From Clostridia bacterium (GTDB taxonomy: Bacteria; Bacillota; Clostridia; Oscillospirales; Acutalibacteraceae): a stretch of DNA of 61,238 bases. The stretch is from positions 1 to 61,238 of the forward strand of contig JAFURT010000002.1 of the NCBI GenBank assembly GCA_017471765.1. The letters are read 5' to 3'. Made by a program: the position numbers and the translations under genes. Shown in pieces: positions 16,817-25,437 of the stretch. The notes under the pieces were generated by a model that saw nothing but the letters and a program-made list of their open reading frames with translations, was not told the origin of the DNA and did no database searches. Each line of letters begins with the position of its first letter. Within the stretch, counting starts at the first letter, position 1.

Positions 16817-18175
16817 ATGCAGATTATCGTTGTGGGGTGCGGCAAGATCGGCACCACCATCATCGCCAGCCTGGTGGCAGAGGGGCACGATGTGACGGCT
16901 ATCGACAGCCGGAGCGAGGCCCTGGAGGAGGTCACCAACATCTATGATGTGATCGGGATACAGGGTAACGGCGGCGATTGTGAAACGCTGGCCTCTGCCG
17001 GCGTGGACAAGACAGAGCTGGTGGTGGCGGTGACCGGGTCGGACGAGCTGAATATGCTGAGCTGTTATATTGCCCGGCAGATGGGCGCCGCCCATACCAT
17101 CGCCCGTATCCGCAGCCCTGAATATAATGACAGCAGCCTGGAGCCCATGAAACAGCACCTGCGGCTGTCCACGTCCATCAATCCGGAACGGCTGGCCGCC
17201 GAAGAGCTGTACCATATTCTCCGCCTGCCCTCGGCGGTGAAGATCGAAACCTTCTCCCACCGGAAATTCGAGATGATCGAGCTGATCCTGCGGCCGGAAT
17301 CTCCGCTGGTGGGGGCGCCTTTGAGCCAGCTGCGTAGCCGGTATCAGGCCAAGTTTCTCATCTGCGTGGTGCAGAGAGGGGACGAGGTGTTTATCCCGGA
17401 CGGTAATTTCGTGCTCCAGGGCGGTGACAAGATCGGCATTACCGCCGCCTATACCGAGTTCCATAAGCTGATGCGGGAGGTGGGCATTGCCCAGAAGCAA
17501 GCCCGCCATGTGATGATTTTAGGCGGCAGTCGCACCGGCTATTACCTGGCCAAGCGCCTGCTGAATGCCGGCGTCAGCGTTAAGATTATCGAGCAGGACC
17601 GGGCACTGTGCGAGGAGCTGTGCGACCTGCTCCCCAAAGCGACGGTTATCAACGGCGACGGTGCCCAGCAGGAGCTGTTGCTGGAAGAGGGCCTGGAGGA
17701 TATGGACGCCTTCGTATCCCTCACCGGCATGGACGAGGAGAACATTCTGCTGTCCTTCTTCGCCGCCTCCCACAATGTCCCCAAGGTCATTTCCAAGGTC
17801 AGCCGGGACGAGCTGGGCACCCTGGCGCAGAAGCTGGGGCTGGAGTGTATTGTTTCTCCCCGGAAGATTATCGCCAATGTGCTGGTGCGGTACGCCCGGG
17901 CGCTGGAAAACTCTTTGGGCAGTAATGTGGAAAACCTGTATAAACTGATGGACGATGGGGCAGAGGCGCTGGAATTCAACGTCAAGGATAACCCCCGCTT
18001 GGTGCGGATTCCTCTGCGGACGCTCCAGCTCAAGCCCCAGGTGCTGATTGCCGGCATCCTGCGTGGCCGGGAGGCCATCATCCCCTCCGGTGAGGATATG
18101 ATTTTGCCCGGCGACCGGGTGGTGGTGATTGCCGCCGCCGGCCATTTCCGGGATCTGGCGGATATTATCAAGTGA
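16817..18175 (+). CDS. trkA: Trk potassium uptake regulatory subunit TrkA
   Basis: A protein of 452 residues, the usual TrkA length. It is the cytoplasmic NAD(H)- and nucleotide-binding gating ring of a Trk/Ktr K+ channel. Two tandem RCK units are visible. The first Rossmann fold starts at residue 1 (VVGCGKIGTTI) with an acidic ribose contact in AIDSR; the second starts near 233 (ILGGSRTGYYLAKRL). Each is followed by an RCK-C (TrkA_C) segment. The start is the ATG at 16817 after GGGAGGA with 6-nt spacing, rather than the ATG 18 nt upstream, which would overlap this site. trkH follows 22 bp downstream in the same transcript. Confidence 0.95.
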   Translation: MQIIVVGCGKIGTTIIASLVAEGHDVTAIDSRSEALEEVTNIYDVIGIQGNGGDCETLASAGVDKTELVVAVTGSDELNMLSCYIARQMGAAHTIARIRSPEYNDSSLEPMKQHLRLSTSINPERLAAEELYHILRLPSAVKIETFSHRKFEMIELILRPESPLVGAPLSQLRSRYQAKFLICVVQRGDEVFIPDGNFVLQGGDKIGITAAYTEFHKLMREVGIAQKQARHVMILGGSRTGYYLAKRLLNAGVSVKIIEQDRALCEELCDLLPKATVINGDGAQQELLLEEGLEDMDAFVSLTGMDEENILLSFFAASHNVPKVISKVSRDELGTLAQKLGLECIVSPRKIIANVLVRYARALENSLGSNVENLYKLMDDGAEALEFNVKDNPRLVRIPLRTLQLKPQVLIAGILRGREAIIPSGEDMILPGDRVVVIAAAGHFRDLADIIK

Positions 18176-18197
18176 TTTTTGAGAGAGTAGGCGACTT

Positions 18198-19640
18198 ATG
18201 AATCGTCGGATGGTGTTTTTTATGACCGGGCGCATTGTCCTGCTGGAGGCGGCACTGCTGCTGTTGCCTCTGCTGGTGTCGGTCATCTACAGGGAAAGCT
18301 GTGGCTGGGCTGTTTTGGCGGCCTCTGCTGTGGCGTTGGTGGTTGGCGGGGGACTGTCGCTGTTCAGCCGCCCGAAAACGCAGACTATCTATGCCAAAGA
18401 GGGCTTTGTCATTGTGGCGTTGTCCTGGTTGATCCTTTCAACTGTGGGTGCGCTCCCTTTTTTCCTCAGCCGGGAGATCCCTTCGTATATCGATGCGCTG
18501 TTTGAAACGATCAGTGGTTTTACTACCACGGGGGCATCCATTCTCACGGATGTAGAGAGTATGAGCCATGGCTTATTGTTTTGGCGGAGCTTTACCCATT
18601 GGATCGGCGGCATGGGTGTGTTGGTGCTGGTAATGGCATTGGTGCCAACCGGCTCAGGGCGATCGATCCATATGATGCGGGCAGAGGTGCCGGGCCCTAT
18701 TGTAGGTAAGCTGGTGCCCCGTGTTCGGGATACAGCCAAGATTCTGTATCTCATTTATTTGGTTTTGACATTTATTGAAATCGCTTTGCTGTTGCTGGCC
18801 GATATGCCGTTGTTTGATAGCGTTATTCACGCTTTTGGCACGGCAGGAACCGGTGGCTTTGGCATAAAAGCGGACAGCATAGCGGGGTATACCCCGGCTG
18901 CTCAGTGGATTATCACGGTGTTTATGTGGCTGTTTGGCATAAACTTCAACCTGTATTATTTGTTGCTGATTCGGGCCTTCCGAGGGGTGTTGTCCAATCG
19001 GGAACTATGGGTGTATTTTGGGGTGACTGTGGCGGCGGTTGTGCTTATCACCTGCAACACGCTGCCCTTATATGACGGCTTTGGCGAGGCGGTGCGTTAT
19101 GCGGCGTTTCAGACCGTTTCCATTGTAACGACGACCGGCTATGCAACAACCAACTTTGATTTGTGGCCGGAGCTTTCCAAGGCGGTGCTGTTTTTACTGA
19201 TGTTCATCGGCGGTTGCGCCGGTTCTACCGCCGGCGGCTTGAAGGTTTCCCGGCTGGTGCTGTTGATTAAGACAGTAGGGCGTGACCTGAAGCGGTTGGT
19301 GCACCCTCGGTCGGTGGGAGTCATCAAGCTGGAGGGTAAGCGGGTTGAGGACACGGTGGTGCGGAGCACCAGCGCCTATTTTGTTTTGTACTTTTTGCTG
19401 GTTGGAGGATGTTTCCTGTTGGTGAGCGGGGAGCCGTTTGGGCTGGAGAGTAACCTGTCTGCGGTGGTAGCCTGTATCAACAACGTGGGCCCCGGCTTTG
19501 GCGAGGTAGGTCCTGCCGGCAGCTTTGCCGCCTATTCCGGCTTCTCTAAAATCGTACTGTCCTTTGCGATGCTGTTTGGTCGGTTAGAGATTTATCCTCT
19601 GCTCATTACCCTTATGCCGCGCACCTGGATGAAAGATTAA
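18198..19640 (+). CDS. trkH: Trk potassium uptake membrane subunit TrkH
   Basis: A protein of 480 residues and the pore-forming partner of TrkA. The four pore-loop repeats of the TrkH/KtrB family are visible: SGFTTTGAS, FGTAGTGGFG, VTTTGYATT and NNVGPGFGEVGP, each with the selectivity glycine in the second half of the loop. TM helices separate them, and two more helices precede the first loop. The ribosome binding site is weak (GAGAGAG). It is co-transcribed with trkA and closed by a strong terminator just after the stop. Confidence 0.93.
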   Translation: MNRRMVFFMTGRIVLLEAALLLLPLLVSVIYRESCGWAVLAASAVALVVGGGLSLFSRPKTQTIYAKEGFVIVALSWLILSTVGALPFFLSREIPSYIDALFETISGFTTTGASILTDVESMSHGLLFWRSFTHWIGGMGVLVLVMALVPTGSGRSIHMMRAEVPGPIVGKLVPRVRDTAKILYLIYLVLTFIEIALLLLADMPLFDSVIHAFGTAGTGGFGIKADSIAGYTPAAQWIITVFMWLFGINFNLYYLLLIRAFRGVLSNRELWVYFGVTVAAVVLITCNTLPLYDGFGEAVRYAAFQTVSIVTTTGYATTNFDLWPELSKAVLFLLMFIGGCAGSTAGGLKVSRLVLLIKTVGRDLKRLVHPRSVGVIKLEGKRVEDTVVRSTSAYFVLYFLLVGGCFLLVSGEPFGLESNLSAVVACINNVGPGFGEVGPAGSFAAYSGFSKIVLSFAMLFGRLEIYPLLITLMPRTWMKD

Positions 19641-19642
19641 CC

Positions 19643-19682
19643 AAAAGCGTGCATCCGCTATCCGGCGGGTGCACGCTTTTTT
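19643..19682 (+). terminator. Terminator after trkH
   Basis: AAAAGCGTGCA pairs with TGCACGCTTTT (plus further G-C pairs near the loop), followed by TT. The stem begins three bases after the stop codon. Confidence 0.85.
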
Positions 19683-19744
19683 GCTGTCCATCCCACATTT
19701 TTGACCCATCGTTACACATTTTTGCCTTATGCCATGCAACAGTA

Positions 19745-19773
19745 TTGATTTTTTAATGGCGGTTTGCTACTAT
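19745..19773 (+). promoter_or_regulatory. Promoter of nagA
   Basis: TTGATT (19745-19750), 17 bp, TACTAT (19768-19773). The predicted start near 19780 gives a leader of about 33 nt. Confidence 0.6.
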
Positions 19774-19812
19774 AAAATCAGCCAACAGTTCTGTACAGAG
19801 GAGTGTGAATCA

Positions 19813-20955
19813 ATGAAAGCGATTATAAACGGCAAAATTATTCTCAAGGACCGCATCCTGGAAGGGTACGCCCTGCTGGTCAGCGATGTCATCGAGGGCA
19901 TTGTCCCGGCGGAGCACGTCCCGGCGGATGCCACGGTTATTGATGCGGAGGGCGGCTACATTGCCCCCGGTCTCATCGACCTGCACATTCACGGCTACCT
20001 GGGCTGTGACGTGTGCGACGGCGAGGAGGAGAGCATCCGCACCATCTCCAAGGGCCTGCTGAAAAACGGCGTTGTCGGCTATCTGCCCACCACCATGACA
20101 GTGGATATGGCGGTCATCCGCCAGGCGCTGGAGGTGTGCCGCAACCTGCAGGAGGAGAGCAAGACCTGGGAGGGTAGCACCATTCTCGGCGTCCACGCAG
20201 AAGGCCCCTTCATCAGCGAGTCTAAAAAGGGTGCCCAGGATGCCAAGTACATTCTCAAGCCGGATGCCGCTTTCGTGAAGGAATATGCGGATATTATCCG
20301 TATCATCACCCTGGCACCCGAGACCGACAGCGACGATTTCGCCGCCATCCGGGAGATGGTGCGGGATACCGATGTGGTGGTGTCTATGGGCCACACCTCT
20401 GCCGATTACGATACGGCGATGGCGTCCACTACCGCCGGCGTTGCCCACGCCACCCACCTGTTCAACGCCATGACCCCTCTGGCGCACCGTGCGCCCGGTG
20501 TGGTTACTGCTGTGATGAATACCGACGTCAGCTGTGAGCTGATTGTGGATACCTTCCACGTCAGCCCGGCGCTGTATGATATGCTGTGGAAGCTGAAGGG
20601 CCGCAAGCTGTGCTTCATCACCGACTGCCTGCCGGCCGGCGGCCTGCCCTACGGCGAGTATACCCTGGGCGGCACCAAGATTATCTACCGGGACATTGTC
20701 TGCCGTCTGGAGGATGGCACGGTGGCCGGTAGCGTCCTGCCGCTTAACAAGGGTGTGTGGAATGTATACACCAACTCGTCCATTCCGCTGTGGGAGTGTG
20801 TCAACGGCGCTTCGCTGAACCCGGCTACCACCCTGGGCCTGCAGAACAGCAAGGGCTCTATCGAGGTGGGCAAGGATGCGGACATTATCATCACCGACGC
20901 TAATTTCAATGTACAGAAAACCATTATAGGAGGAGAGATTCGTTATGAAGCTTAA
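19813..20955 (+). CDS. nagA: N-acetylglucosamine-6-phosphate deacetylase
   Basis: A protein of 380 residues. It removes acetate from GlcNAc-6-P to give glucosamine-6-P in amino-sugar and cell-wall recycling. It belongs to the amidohydrolase fold with HIHG (first metal-binding pair), HAEGPF (metal Glu), MGHTSADYDTA, HATHLFNAM and the catalytic Asp in FITDCLP. The start is the ATG at 19813 after AGAGGAG with 9-nt spacing; upstream in-frame codons lack a binding site and would reach back through the promoter. The end overlaps the next gene by 11 bp, so the pair is coupled. No glucosamine-6-P deaminase (nagB) lies nearby. Confidence 0.93.
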   Translation: MKAIINGKIILKDRILEGYALLVSDVIEGIVPAEHVPADATVIDAEGGYIAPGLIDLHIHGYLGCDVCDGEEESIRTISKGLLKNGVVGYLPTTMTVDMAVIRQALEVCRNLQEESKTWEGSTILGVHAEGPFISESKKGAQDAKYILKPDAAFVKEYADIIRIITLAPETDSDDFAAIREMVRDTDVVVSMGHTSADYDTAMASTTAGVAHATHLFNAMTPLAHRAPGVVTAVMNTDVSCELIVDTFHVSPALYDMLWKLKGRKLCFITDCLPAGGLPYGEYTLGGTKIIYRDIVCRLEDGTVAGSVLPLNKGVWNVYTNSSIPLWECVNGASLNPATTLGLQNSKGSIEVGKDADIIITDANFNVQKTIIGGEIRYEA

Positions 20956-22321
20956 AGTTAATGCTAAACTCGACCCCCAGTTTGCCCCCCTGTCCCTGAT
21001 TTGCCGGGATATGCGTGCCGCCACCGCCGAGGACGGTCAGGACATCGTGATTGCCGTACAGCGCAACAAGGGCTACACCAGCACCTACAAGGCCCGCATC
21101 TACAAGGACGGTACCGGCCACGATGAGGAGAATTTCCGCTTTGTGGAGCGTATGGCCAAGGCGCTGTTGTGGGTAGCCGGCGGCTATAAGATCGTTATTG
21201 CCGGCAGTGACGTGGTAGGCGCCAAGATTAAGGAAGCCTTCTCCTACGGCGGTAGCCGTGATTTCGACGTTCGCTTCATGGAGCGTGTGTACGAGACCGC
21301 CTTCGAGGTGGAGGTATGCGCCCTGGCGGACGCTCCCGAGGATAAGTCTGCCGCCGCCCCCATCGGCCGCCATCTGGACGGTTGCCGTATCGGTTTCGAT
21401 GCCGGCGGCTCCGACCGTAAGGTATCTGCGGTGATCAACGGCGAGAGCGTCTATTCCGAGGAGGTCGTGTGGTTCCCCAAGACCAATTCCGACCCGGATT
21501 ACCACTACCAGGGCATCCTGGAGGCTATGAAGACCGCCGCCTCCCATATGCCTCGCGTGGATGCCATCGGCGTGTCCAGCGCCGGTGTGTATGTGGACAA
21601 CCGCATCATGGTGGCCTCCCTGTTCCTCAAGGTCAGCGATGAGGATTTTGACAAGAAGGTCAAGAACATGTACATCGACGTGGCCCGTGAGATCGGCGAG
21701 AATATCCCGATCGAGGTGGCCAACGACGGTGACGTTACTGCTCTGGCCGGTGCGATGGATCTGAACGACAACGCCGTGCTGGGCGTGGCTATGGGCACCT
21801 CCGAGGCCGGTGGTTATGTTGACCCCCAGGGCAACATCACCGGCTGGCTGAATGAGTTGGCTTTTGTCCCGGTGGACTTCTGCGAGGACGCTATGGTGGA
21901 CGAGTGGTCCGGCGACTACGGTTGCGGCGTCAAGTATTTCTCTCAGGATGCGGTCATCAAGCTGGCGCCTGCCGCCGGCATCGAGCTGGAGGAGAGCCTG
22001 TCCCCCGCTGAGAAGCTGAAGGTGGTACAGGGCCTGATGGCCGAGGGTGACCAGCGTGCCGCCGCCATCTACGACACCATCGGTGCGTACTTTGGCTACG
22101 CCATCGCCTTCTACACCGAGTTCTACGACATCAAGCACGTGCTTATCATGGGCCGTGTCACCTCCGGCGAGGGTGGCGTCATCCTGCTGGAGCGTGCCCA
22201 GGAGGTGCTGGATAAGGAGTTCCCCGAGCTGGCTGAGAAGATTCAGCTGCACATCCCGGACGAGAGCTCCCGCCGTGTAGGCCAGTCTGTGGCCGCCGCC
22301 AGCCTGCCCGAGCTGAACTGA
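20945..22321 (+). CDS. ROK-family sugar kinase-like protein
   Basis: A protein of 458 residues whose ATG lies inside the end of nagA, after AGGAGGAGAG. An N-terminal segment of about 140 residues without a known domain precedes the ROK/actin-like ATPase core. The core shows GCRIGFDAGGSDRK (phosphate-1 loop, near 145), VEVANDGDVTALAG (near 260, the catalytic Asp block) and GVAMGTSEAGGYVD (phosphate-2 loop). The canonical ROK zinc motif (CxCGxxGCxE) is not recognisable; only WSGDYGCGVKYFS is found at that place. Coupling to nagA suggests a hexosamine kinase, making GlcNAc-6-P for NagA. A non-enzymatic sensor role is possible. Confidence 0.75.
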   Translation: MKLKVNAKLDPQFAPLSLICRDMRAATAEDGQDIVIAVQRNKGYTSTYKARIYKDGTGHDEENFRFVERMAKALLWVAGGYKIVIAGSDVVGAKIKEAFSYGGSRDFDVRFMERVYETAFEVEVCALADAPEDKSAAAPIGRHLDGCRIGFDAGGSDRKVSAVINGESVYSEEVVWFPKTNSDPDYHYQGILEAMKTAASHMPRVDAIGVSSAGVYVDNRIMVASLFLKVSDEDFDKKVKNMYIDVAREIGENIPIEVANDGDVTALAGAMDLNDNAVLGVAMGTSEAGGYVDPQGNITGWLNELAFVPVDFCEDAMVDEWSGDYGCGVKYFSQDAVIKLAPAAGIELEESLSPAEKLKVVQGLMAEGDQRAAAIYDTIGAYFGYAIAFYTEFYDIKHVLIMGRVTSGEGGVILLERAQEVLDKEFPELAEKIQLHIPDESSRRVGQSVAAASLPELN

Positions 22322-22333
22322 TCCGGAATAAAG

Positions 22334-22371
22334 ACCGCCCCGACCTGTTGGCAGGCCGGGGTGGTTTTTTG
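22334..22371 (+). terminator. Terminator after the nagA operon
   Basis: ACCGCCCCGACCTG and CAGGCCGGGGTGGT pair with one mismatch around loop TTGG, followed by a T-run. The next gene is convergent (ends at 22386). Confidence 0.8.
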
Positions 22372-22385
22372 GTTATTTTGTGTAT

Positions 22386-23837
22386 TTACCACGGTTTGGA
22401 CAGGGGGGCATTCTTGTCAAAGGTGGTTCCCCATTTCCGTTCAAACTGTCCCACACCGGCGATCAGAATTTCCTTTGTACATGCCCATTTTTCCATCTCC
22501 TGACGCACGGACAGATGGCGTTCGTGGAGGTACAGCGCACGATTGCAGGGATAGAAAAGGATCGAGGCTTCCACCAGCTTGTAGAAGGACAGCGGAACGT
22601 CCTCCACGCCGTGGTGCGAGATCTGGCAGATGTCGCTTTTTAAGGAACTGCCGTACAAATTCGCCATGAGGTCGGTGCCTTGTATACCCACGTCAGCCAG
22701 CATGAGGGCGGAATACTTGCCATCGGTCAGACGGGTGACGATGGAGGTGTTGTTGAAGTTGCCGACCGTATTGGTGGTTTTGTAGTAGGTCTCGGGGGCG
22801 TACAGAACTTCCATCGTCAGGTTGCAGAAGGTGAATTTCATTCCCGTGTGGGCAAAGATCATTTTGGTGCCTTTGAAATTGGCGGCATCCCGGTACACCT
22901 GTTCGCAGAGATACCGATCGTTATTGCCCAGCATCACGGCATCCGGGTTCAGCGGAGAGAGGATGACATTTTCCAGAACGAAGGGCATATCCTCCGTTGC
23001 GGCGGCCTCCGCCAGCGCTTTGAATGCGGGGTAGTGATCGTCGTGGGAATGGGTCAACACCCAAGCACGGATGATCGGCTTGCCCCCGCCCTTATGATTT
23101 TCCGCCAGATATTTCTTAATTTTCGGGACCTGGCTGGCGTAAGCGCCGTCGTAGACGATGTAGGAGCCGTCTTTGAGCTGGATGATATATCCCATACCGT
23201 TGACGTGCTCATTGTCTTCTATCTGTACGATCTTGCAGGTGTAGCTGCCGTCGGTCACCGCCGGCTTTGCGGGGGGGAGCGTTGAGCCTGCCGTCTCGGA
23301 AAGGACAATGTTCAGCTCTCTCCGGCTGGGATGGAAATAGACATGAGCCATTGCGCCGCCTTTGACGTAAGTCTTGGACAGGTTGCCCCCGACATCCATG
23401 GTGGAATAGCAGGTGTAGCCGGCGGATTCATAATAGGCGCACACATTCTCAAAATCTTTGACTGCCTTGAAATAGTAGGTGGAGAGCACCGAGCCGTCGT
23501 TGCATGCATAGGAAATGTTCGGTGAGCCTAACTTGTCGATTGCGTTCTGGGAGTCTTGCGTGTTTTTGGTTGCAGTGGGGTGGTTGGTCGTGGTGGCGGA
23601 AGATGAGGTGACTTTGGTGGGGGCGGGGGTGCCGTTCGTAGGGGTTTGGGAGGTTGTCTGCGTGTGATTGGTGGTGGTATCCTTCCCAGAGGCCGTTGTG
23701 GTGTTGCTGTCTGTGTCATCCTCACCGTTTTCTGTGGTGGACGGCATGCTGCTTTCGTCAGACTCTTCGTTCCTACAGCCGGAGATCATGGAAAAGCCAA
23801 GTGCTGCTACCAAAATCGTGCAGAGGATTCGTTTCAT
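22386..23837 (-). CDS. Lipoprotein with ComEC-like metallo-beta-lactamase domain
   Basis: A protein of 483 residues. A lipoprotein signal (MISGC, Cys21 as the lipid site) is followed by a Thr/Ser-rich linker (about 25-100), a domain of about 100 residues, and a metallo-beta-lactamase fold. The MBL motifs are THSHDDHYPAF (HxHxDH), LADVGIQG and ISHHGVED. The order 'DVG' then 'SHHG' is that of the ComEC/Rec2-type MBL group, here without the ComEC membrane channel. It is likely an extracytoplasmic hydrolase tethered to the membrane; the substrate (nucleic acid, phosphodiester or other) cannot be told. Its promoter lies at 23934-23962. The Thr-rich spacer style recurs in the lipoprotein at 49780. 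Confidence 0.8.
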   Translation of the reverse strand: MKRILCTILVAALGFSMISGCRNEESDESSMPSTTENGEDDTDSNTTTASGKDTTTNHTQTTSQTPTNGTPAPTKVTSSSATTTNHPTATKNTQDSQNAIDKLGSPNISYACNDGSVLSTYYFKAVKDFENVCAYYESAGYTCYSTMDVGGNLSKTYVKGGAMAHVYFHPSRRELNIVLSETAGSTLPPAKPAVTDGSYTCKIVQIEDNEHVNGMGYIIQLKDGSYIVYDGAYASQVPKIKKYLAENHKGGGKPIIRAWVLTHSHDDHYPAFKALAEAAATEDMPFVLENVILSPLNPDAVMLGNNDRYLCEQVYRDAANFKGTKMIFAHTGMKFTFCNLTMEVLYAPETYYKTTNTVGNFNNTSIVTRLTDGKYSALMLADVGIQGTDLMANLYGSSLKSDICQISHHGVEDVPLSFYKLVEASILFYPCNRALYLHERHLSVRQEMEKWACTKEILIAGVGQFERKWGTTFDKNAPLSKPW

Positions 23838-23933
23838 TCTGTTGATCAGTCCTTTCTCGATACGGTTGCCGTTCCGGGAAGCGCTTGCAGAGCCAGCCTC
23901 CGATTCCGAAAACGGTAAATATCATCAAGAAAC

Positions 23934-23962
23934 ATTGTACCATAGTTATTGGCCGAAGACAA
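23934..23962 (-). promoter_or_regulatory. Promoter of the MBL lipoprotein
   Basis: Minus strand: TTGTCT, 17-bp spacer, TACAAT. The -10 box is about 97 bp from the ATG. Confidence 0.6.
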
Positions 23963-24142
23963 GGGGGGTGAGAAATATCTTCGGACTTTTTCGGAATGCA
24001 TGCCAACCGCAAATGCGGTTGAACGTAGGGGCGGCTTATGAGTAGCCCGACCCTTACAGGGCCACTTGCGGATTTTGCACTTTGCACGATAATCCTGCGG
24101 ATTTATCCAGCTTTTTTTACACGACAAAAAGGGGTGAAGCCG
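23963..24142. other. Intergenic region upstream of the pyr operon
   Basis: No gene is seen. It contains a small palindrome (AACCGC-AAAT-GCGGTT, 24005-24020) and a degenerate copy of the GTAGGGG palindrome family. No T-box, PyrR-type attenuator or riboswitch was recognised. Confidence 0.5.
24025..24053 (+). repeat. GTAGGGG-type palindrome, degenerate copy
   Basis: Starts GTAGGGGCGG and ends TAGCCCGACC, as in the copies at 31905, 40185 and 47540, but the arms are less complementary. Confidence 0.45.
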
Positions 24143-24171
24143 TTGACAAAAAAACGCCTGCATGGTATAAT
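24143..24171 (+). promoter_or_regulatory. Perfect-consensus promoter of the pyrimidine operon
   Basis: TTGACA (24143-24148), a 17-bp spacer and TATAAT (24166-24171), all twelve bases on consensus. The leader to the pyrC ATG at 24211 is only about 32 nt, too short for an attenuator. Confidence 0.93.
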
Positions 24172-24210
24172 TTACGGAAATCAAGCAATCAGAACAGGAG
24201 GAGCACCACC

Positions 24211-25416
24211 ATGGGCGAAATGATGAAAAATCTGCACGGCGTACTGGTTGACTCCACTGTTATTTCCTCTGCTGCGGCAATGGTGACGGCGTTTCCTTGT
24301 CCGGCAGGGTCTTTTGCTGTTTTTCCCGGCTTTTGCGATGTGCATGTGCATTTTCGTGAGCCGGGATTTTCTTATAAAGAGACAATGGCCACCGGCAGCC
24401 GGGCAGCGGCACGGGGCGGCTATACCGCTGTCTGCACCATGCCGAATCTGAACCCGGTGCCGGACAGCGTCCCCCACCTGGAGGAGCAGCTCCGGCTGGC
24501 GAAAAACGGCTGTATCGCCATCTATCCTTACGGCTCCATCACGGTGGGCCAGCAGGGGGAGGCGCTGGCCGACCTGGCCGGCATGGCGCCGCTGGCCATC
24601 GCCTTTTCTGACGACGGTCGGGGGGTGCAGAGCGAGAGCCTGATGCGCCAGGCCATGCTGGAAGCCAAGCGGCTGGGCAAGATGATTGTCGCCCACTGTG
24701 AGGATAACAGCCTGCTTCACGGCGGCTACATCCACGCCGGCGACTATGCCGCCGCCCACGGCCACCGGGGCATCTGCTCCGAGAGCGAGTGGGGTCCCAT
24801 TGCTCGGGACATCAAGCTGGCGAAGGAGACCGGTTGCGCATATCATGTCTGTCACATCTCCTGCAAGGAGAGTGTAGAGCTGATCCGCAAGGCCAAGGCC
24901 GAGGGGGTGGACATCACCTGCGAGACGGCCCCTCACTACCTGACCATGGACGACAGCTACTTGCAGGAGGACGGCCGGTTCAAGATGAATCCCCCCCTGC
25001 GCTCTGCCGCCGACCGGGAGGCACTGGTAGAGGGTCTGCTGGATGGCACGGTGGATATGATTGCCACCGACCACGCCCCTCACTCTGCCGAAGAGAAGGC
25101 AAGAGGACTGGAAAAGAGCGCCTTCGGCGTGGTGGGGCTGGAGACCGCCTTCCCGGTGCTGTATACCCACCTGATAAGGCCGGGCATCCTGCCGCTGGAA
25201 AAGGCAATCCACGCATTGGCTGTTGCGCCCCGTGAGCGTTTTGGCATCCCCATGGGGGATAGCTACACGGTGTGGGAGCTGGATACCCCTTACACGGTGG
25301 ACCCGGAGGCTTTCGCTTCCATGGGGCGGGCGACACCCTTTGCGGGGGACACCCTCTTTGGGCGGTGCGTGCTGACCGTCTGCGGGGGCAAACTTGTTTA
25401 CAATGACTGCGTTTGA
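24211..25416 (+). CDS. pyrC: Dihydroorotase
   Basis: A protein of 401 residues. It closes carbamoyl-aspartate to dihydroorotate. Type I dihydroorotase features are seen: DVHVHFREPG (metal-binding HxH plus substrate Arg), MPNLNPVPDS, a metal His in CHIS, TAPHY, and DMIATDHAPHS with the catalytic Asp. The start is the ATG at 24211 with AGGAGGAG 7 nt upstream, just after the promoter. The frame is open further upstream, but that part would overlap the promoter. It is the first gene of the pyr operon, followed by carB after 21 bp. Confidence 0.95.
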   Translation: MGEMMKNLHGVLVDSTVISSAAAMVTAFPCPAGSFAVFPGFCDVHVHFREPGFSYKETMATGSRAAARGGYTAVCTMPNLNPVPDSVPHLEEQLRLAKNGCIAIYPYGSITVGQQGEALADLAGMAPLAIAFSDDGRGVQSESLMRQAMLEAKRLGKMIVAHCEDNSLLHGGYIHAGDYAAAHGHRGICSESEWGPIARDIKLAKETGCAYHVCHISCKESVELIRKAKAEGVDITCETAPHYLTMDDSYLQEDGRFKMNPPLRSAADREALVEGLLDGTVDMIATDHAPHSAEEKARGLEKSAFGVVGLETAFPVLYTHLIRPGILPLEKAIHALAVAPRERFGIPMGDSYTVWELDTPYTVDPEAFASMGRATPFAGDTLFGRCVLTVCGGKLVYNDCV

Positions 25417-25437
25417 GATATAGGGAGGCAAATTGAC

